Shown here piece by piece: positions 6,426 to 9,575 of a stretch of DNA of 9,575 bases; the stretch's first letter is position 1, and each line of letters opens with the position of its first letter. The notes under the pieces are model-generated. The model was not told the DNA's origin and searched no databases. It saw only the letters and a program-made list of their open reading frames with translations. This DNA comes from JAUWPO01 sp965603285. GTDB lineage: Bacteria; Chloroflexota; Anaerolineae; Anaerolineales; UBA4823. The stretch lies in NCBI GenBank assembly GCA_965603285.1, contig CBFDCK010000126.1, positions 1 to 9,575 of the forward strand, given 5' to 3'. A program made the translations under genes and the position numbers.

Positions 6426-7190
6426 ATGGCAGTAGATCCCTTTTTTGTCAGCGTTATCATCCCGGTTTACAACGCCAAGCGATTCTTGCTCGAAGCGGTC
6501 GAAAGCGTCCGGCAACAGGATTACCAACCGATGGAGATCATCATTGTGGATGATGGTTCCACAGATAGCAGCGCGGCGCTCATTAATAACCTTGGGGACG
6601 ACATTCGCTTCTTCTCCCAGGAACATCAGGGGCCTTCAGCCGCTCGCAATCAGGGTTTGGCGATGGCGCGCGGCGACGTCATCGCCTTCCTCGACGCAGA
6701 CGATCTTTGGCCGCTTGGTAGGTTACACTTGCAGCTAGAACGCCTGCTGCAGGATCCAAACCTGGAAGTAGTAATGGGACGCACGCAATATTTCGGCCTG
6801 TTATCAGTACTCAGGGGAAAGATACAATTTGAAGGTACGGACAACACTGCCATAGTCATGCATCTTGGTAGCGCGTTATTCAGGAAATCGACCTTCGAAA
6901 AGGTCGGGAACTTTGATGAGTCCTTACCAAACTATGAAGACCTTGATTGGTTCCTGCGTGCCAGGGAGAAAGGTGTATCGATGCTCATCTTGAAAATTAT
7001 CACGCAGCGGTACCGCATGCATGAAGGTAATTACAGCCGGACCCAATCAAGTGTACAAGGGATGATGCGGGTATTGAAAAAAAGTGTAATTCGGCGTAAA
7101 TCGAACCCCCAGCAGGCCCAACTGCCGAAATTCCATGATTTCGATGAGGCTAGAATGCCATTTCAACCTACAGGCAAAGGGTTAGGATAA
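6426..7190 (+). CDS. Family 2 glycosyltransferase (GT-A fold, 254 aa)
   Basis: A GT-A enzyme with VSVIIPVYNAKRFLLEAVESV (residues 8-28), the nucleotide-binding VDDGSTD (41-47), PSAARNQG (70-77) and FLDADDLW with DAD at 90-92. All usual GT2 landmarks are present, so it should be active on a nucleotide sugar in the cytoplasm. There are no membrane segments. The C-terminal part has NYEDLDWFLRAREKG, then RYRMHEGNYS and a basic ending VLKKSVIRRK, the same plan as the other two GT2 proteins here though more distant. The start is the ATG at 6426, one base after the kinase stop; an open frame reaching back to 6312 would overlap the kinase by 113 bases and is not used. Its TAA overlaps the next ATG by one base (TAATG). 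This is the most GC-rich part of the window (39 of 60 in 6661-6720). Donor and acceptor unknown. Confidence 0.92.
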   Translation: MAVDPFFVSVIIPVYNAKRFLLEAVESVRQQDYQPMEIIIVDDGSTDSSAALINNLGDDIRFFSQEHQGPSAARNQGLAMARGDVIAFLDADDLWPLGRLHLQLERLLQDPNLEVVMGRTQYFGLLSVLRGKIQFEGTDNTAIVMHLGSALFRKSTFEKVGNFDESLPNYEDLDWFLRAREKGVSMLILKIITQRYRMHEGNYSRTQSSVQGMMRVLKKSVIRRKSNPQQAQLPKFHDFDEARMPFQPTGKGLG

Positions 7191-8320
7191 TGAGAATCTT
7201 GTACTGGGTTCAACTTTTCTTACCGGATATTGGCGGTATAGAGACTCTCTCAGCCAGCCTCTTGCCTGAACTCGTAAAACGAGGCCACCAGCTAGCTGTA
7301 GTTACTTCACATGGCCGTACTCCCCTGCCCAATGAAACGCACTATAAGGGTATTCCTATCTACCGTTTCCACTTTCGTTCTGCGGTGAGGAGAGAAAATT
7401 TGCAGCAATTGTTGAAAATCCGAATTAGAGTGGCTGCCCTCAAGAAAACTTTCCAACCCGATCTAGTACATATTCACCCCGTCGACCCAAGTGGATTTTT
7501 TCACTTGCAGACCATCCAAGCTCATCCTGCCCCAACACTGGTCAGTTTACATACCAACATAACTGATCTGAAGAACACCAATTCAGATACAATAATGGGA
7601 CAACTATTAGAAAAAGCGTATTGGATTACAGCTGTATCCAAAGCTACCCTAGAAGATGCCATCAGAAGTAAACCAGAGATCGCCACCCGTTGTAGTGTGA
7701 TTCACAACGGAATAAAACCACCAGGGATTACCCCGGACCTGCTGCCATTCGACCCGCCAATACTCTTGTGTTTGGGAAGGCTGATTCCAAGCAAGCATTT
7801 TGACCTGGTCATCGAAGCTATGACCTTACTGGTCAAGCGCTACCCCTACTTACGATTGACCATTGCTGGAGACGGACTGCAGCGGGAAGAGTTACGGAAT
7901 CTAACTGTCTCGCTTAGACTTGAGAAGCAAGTTAAATTCATTGGTTGGGTTCCTCCAGAAGAGGTGCCGGAAGTGCTCAACGAAGCCACACTGCTTATCC
8001 TGCCTTCACGCAGAGAAGGTCTTCCCATGGCTGCTCTGGAAGCAGCCCATATGGCGCGACCCATTATCACTACCGACGTGGGTGGGAATCCTGAGATCGT
8101 CCTTCACCAGCAAACCGGGTTGATCGTACAGGCAGGGGATGTGCAGGGATTGGTTGAGGCGATTGCCTGCCTGCTTGATCACCCTCAGCTTGCTCAAGAA
8201 ATGGGCGATGCGGCTCGTCGACATGCCCAGGAAATCTTTAGCCTGGAAAAAACAGCTGATGCTTACGATAAAATTTACCATAAGTTGTCCTTAAACCAAA
8301 ATAGCCACTTAAATTCTTAG
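7190..8320 (+). CDS. Family 4 glycosyltransferase (GT-B fold, retaining)
   Basis: A 376-residue protein of standard GT4 length, expected to transfer a sugar from a nucleotide sugar with retention of configuration. The N-terminal domain opens with FLPDIGGIETLSASLLPELV (residues 10-29), with the GG-E acceptor-side loop. In the middle are VSLHTN (118-123), ITAVSKATLED and the linker HNGI (172-175). The C-terminal domain has CLGRLIPSKHFDLVIEA (194-210), LTIAGDGLQREEL, FIGWV, and the EX7E motif at E276 and E284 (REGLPMAALEAAHMARPI), followed by TTDVGGNPEIV. All key parts are present, so it looks functional. GRLxxxKG is altered to KH, a minor difference. It overlaps the previous gene by one base and lies nine bases before the next. 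Residues 57-83 are encoded by the stretch duplicated in the junk region at 1993-2072. Substrate unknown. Confidence 0.93.
   Translation: MRILYWVQLFLPDIGGIETLSASLLPELVKRGHQLAVVTSHGRTPLPNETHYKGIPIYRFHFRSAVRRENLQQLLKIRIRVAALKKTFQPDLVHIHPVDPSGFFHLQTIQAHPAPTLVSLHTNITDLKNTNSDTIMGQLLEKAYWITAVSKATLEDAIRSKPEIATRCSVIHNGIKPPGITPDLLPFDPPILLCLGRLIPSKHFDLVIEAMTLLVKRYPYLRLTIAGDGLQREELRNLTVSLRLEKQVKFIGWVPPEEVPEVLNEATLLILPSRREGLPMAALEAAHMARPIITTDVGGNPEIVLHQQTGLIVQAGDVQGLVEAIACLLDHPQLAQEMGDAARRHAQEIFSLEKTADAYDKIYHKLSLNQNSHLNS
7359..7438 (+). repeat. Parent copy of the 80-bp direct repeat (partner 1993-2072)
   Basis: This internal stretch of the GT4 gene matches 1993-2072 in the same orientation, with 73 of 80 bases identical and no gaps. 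The copies are 5366 bases apart and flank the left glycosyltransferase pair and the first half of the right operon. Confidence 0.85.
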
Positions 8321-8329
8321 AGAGTAAGG

Positions 8330-9088
8330 ATGGATTATATTAATCTTATCAGCGTTATAATCCCTGTTTACAATTGCGAGAGTTACCTATCGGAATCAAT
8401 CGAGAGTGCGTTGGCGCAGACTTATCAACCATTTGAGGTGATTGTCATTGACGATGGCTCCACAGATAGCACGGCTGAGGTAGCGCTTCGCTATGAGCCT
8501 GAGATCACCTATTTTTACCAGCCCAACGCAGGCTCCAGCACAGCTCGCAATCAGGGCGTGCACCTGTCACGCGGTAGTTACCTGGCCTTCCACGACGCAG
8601 ATGACATGTGGGCAAAAAATAAACTGTCTCTCCAGATGCAAGTTTTCCATGATGACCCGCAGGTAGATGCTGTTTTCGGGCACGTTAAGCAGTTTTACAG
8701 TCCTGACCTGGATAAAGATACAAGAAAAAGAATCATATGTCCAGAAAATCCTATGCCAGGATATCTCCCATATACAATGTTAGTTAAGCGGGAGGCATTT
8801 TTCCAGGTGGGTTTTTTGGGGTATCACTGGGAGATTGGGGAAGACATGAATTGGATCATCCACGCCAGGGAAGTTGGTTTGAAAATGGTTATGCTGCCAG
8901 ATCTATTGTACTATCGCAGGTTGCACGCCGAAAACAAAGGCTTGCGCCTGAAAGATAAACAACAGCAGCGCCTGCACATCCTGAAAGCCGCCTTGGATCG
9001 ACGCCGGAAAAACGAAATAGGGCAAGACCAGCTGGAGGCACGCCAACACGAAGATTCAGAAACACAATCTTCTATTGATCAAACATGA
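8330..9088 (+). CDS. Family 2 glycosyltransferase (GT-A fold, 252 aa)
   Basis: The third GT2 of the window. It shows ISVIIPVYNCESYLSESIESA (residues 7-27), VIDDGSTDST (39-48), NAGSSTARNQG (66-76) and FHDADDMW with the metal-binding DAD at 89-91; the usual Leu before DAD is His. The C-terminal half (FGHVKQFYSPDLD, PGYLPYTMLVKREAF, GEDMNWIIHAREVG, RRLHAENKG, HILKAALDRRRK) closely follows the minus-strand GT2 at 2492-3214, so the two are paralogs that probably use related substrates. Residues after about 228 are polar and charged, likely a disordered tail. A GAGAG sequence (8320-8324) five bases before the ATG is a plausible ribosome site. The TGA overlaps the next ATG (ATGA), so translation of the nucleotidyltransferase-like gene is probably coupled. 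Substrate unknown. Confidence 0.92.
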   Translation: MDYINLISVIIPVYNCESYLSESIESALAQTYQPFEVIVIDDGSTDSTAEVALRYEPEITYFYQPNAGSSTARNQGVHLSRGSYLAFHDADDMWAKNKLSLQMQVFHDDPQVDAVFGHVKQFYSPDLDKDTRKRIICPENPMPGYLPYTMLVKREAFFQVGFLGYHWEIGEDMNWIIHAREVGLKMVMLPDLLYYRRLHAENKGLRLKDKQQQRLHILKAALDRRRKNEIGQDQLEARQHEDSETQSSIDQT

Positions 9089-9575
9089 CCGATCTACTGC
9101 AAGACCAACTACTTCAAGCAGCCTTTTTGCATAACGAAAAAGGGTTACAAGCCTGGCAAGCTTGGAAAGTCATGGTAGATCTAGACGGTCCACTTCACCC
9201 CGGGACGTTCCACCTGCTTCCATTGATCTACCGCAATCTGCATAGACAGGAAATAGATGATCCTCTGCTGATGAAAATCAAAGGAGTCACCCACAAGAAC
9301 TGGACAAGGAACCAACTCGCATTGCAAGCATTAGTCCAACCATTGCGAGGTTTCGAAAGCGATGGAATCAAATTTATCGCCCTTGGAGGATTGGCATTCA
9401 TCCTGCAGGGACACCTGGATTATTCCGCAAACCCTCCTGACCAATATTCAATTCTGGTTAAGCCGGAAAAAGCCAATTCCGCCATTCATCGACTGCGCAA
9501 ACTTGGCTGGTTACCTTCTCCTGATCAAGCGTCGCCACTGGACGAGAGCCTTATTGCTGCAAAAAGGTGCCAAAT
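9085..9575 (+). CDS. NTP_transf_5-like nucleotidyltransferase-family protein, 3' end outside window
   Basis: 163 codons are visible before the sequence ends. The N-terminal region is helical, with FHLLPLIYRNLHR (residues 42-54), KNWTRNQLALQALVQPLRGFE (71-91) and GIKFIALGGLAFILQG (94-109). This order matches the uncharacterised nucleotidyltransferase family (NTP_transf_5) found beside lasso-type peptide kinases, where a relative adds sugar to a phosphorylated peptide. In that family a R.M.DiDLLV motif carries two metal-binding Asp. Here the aligned stretch is NPPDQYSILVKP (117-127 region), with Gln120 and Ser122 in place of the acids, so the protein may be catalytically dead or use other residues. 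The start is the ATG in the ATGA overlap with the GT2 gene. No stop is reached. Family call moderate to good; activity doubtful. Confidence 0.75.
   Translation, partial: MTDLLQDQLLQAAFLHNEKGLQAWQAWKVMVDLDGPLHPGTFHLLPLIYRNLHRQEIDDPLLMKIKGVTHKNWTRNQLALQALVQPLRGFESDGIKFIALGGLAFILQGHLDYSANPPDQYSILVKPEKANSAIHRLRKLGWLPSPDQASPLDESLIAAKRCQ

Overview
The window is bacterial and mosaic. It starts inside a conserved membrane-protein gene, crosses about 1.2 kb of broken genes and mobile-element debris, and then holds two divergent glycosyltransferase blocks. The right-hand block also encodes a PqqD-like protein, an HPr-kinase-like protein and a nucleotidyltransferase-family protein. No rRNA, tRNA or species marker is present. 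The gene set (DUF4010 protein, PqqD plus HprK-like kinase plus NTP_transf_5 with small GT2 enzymes, IS3-type integrase core) would fit Chloroflexota (Anaerolineae-like) or similar environmental bacteria, but that is a guess.

Layout. Bases 1-1163 are the 3' part of an MgtC/DUF4010 membrane protein whose start lies left of the window. Bases 1233-2377 are a scrapyard. It contains an extended-SDR (uronate-dehydrogenase-like) gene broken by an extra A in an A8 run and clipped at its C-terminus. An 80-bp piece of a GT4 gene follows (73/80 bases identical to an intact copy at 7359-7438), joined in frame to an IS3-family transposase core that carries a frameshift, a stop and a 3' truncation. Bases 2492-4362, on the minus strand, hold a GT-B glycosyltransferase followed by a short GT2. 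Bases 4363-4856 are an AT-rich divergent intergenic region with two plausible rightward promoters. Bases 4857-9575, on the plus strand, form a tightly packed operon: PqqD-like, HprK-like kinase, GT2, GT4, GT2, NTP_transf_5 (runs off the right edge).

How the genes may work together. PqqD-like domains are peptide-binding (RiPP recognition) modules. HprK-like kinases, NTP_transf_5 proteins and GT2 enzymes accompany some lasso-peptide-type clusters, where a peptide is phosphorylated and then decorated with sugar. The PqqD-like protein here has a C-terminal tail with an FxxPxL...D element, resembling the YxxPxL leader motif of lasso precursors, followed by an acidic GWP tail. No lasso cyclase, protease or separate precursor is visible. 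The operon is therefore either part of a larger cluster continuing to the right or an atypical peptide/glycan modification system. This interpretation is inference; the domain assignments are firmer.

Composition is uneven: bases 4501-4560 are 22% GC (13/60), bases 6661-6720 are 65% GC (39/60), and the SDR pseudogene is visibly AT-rich. This agrees with assembly from several sources.
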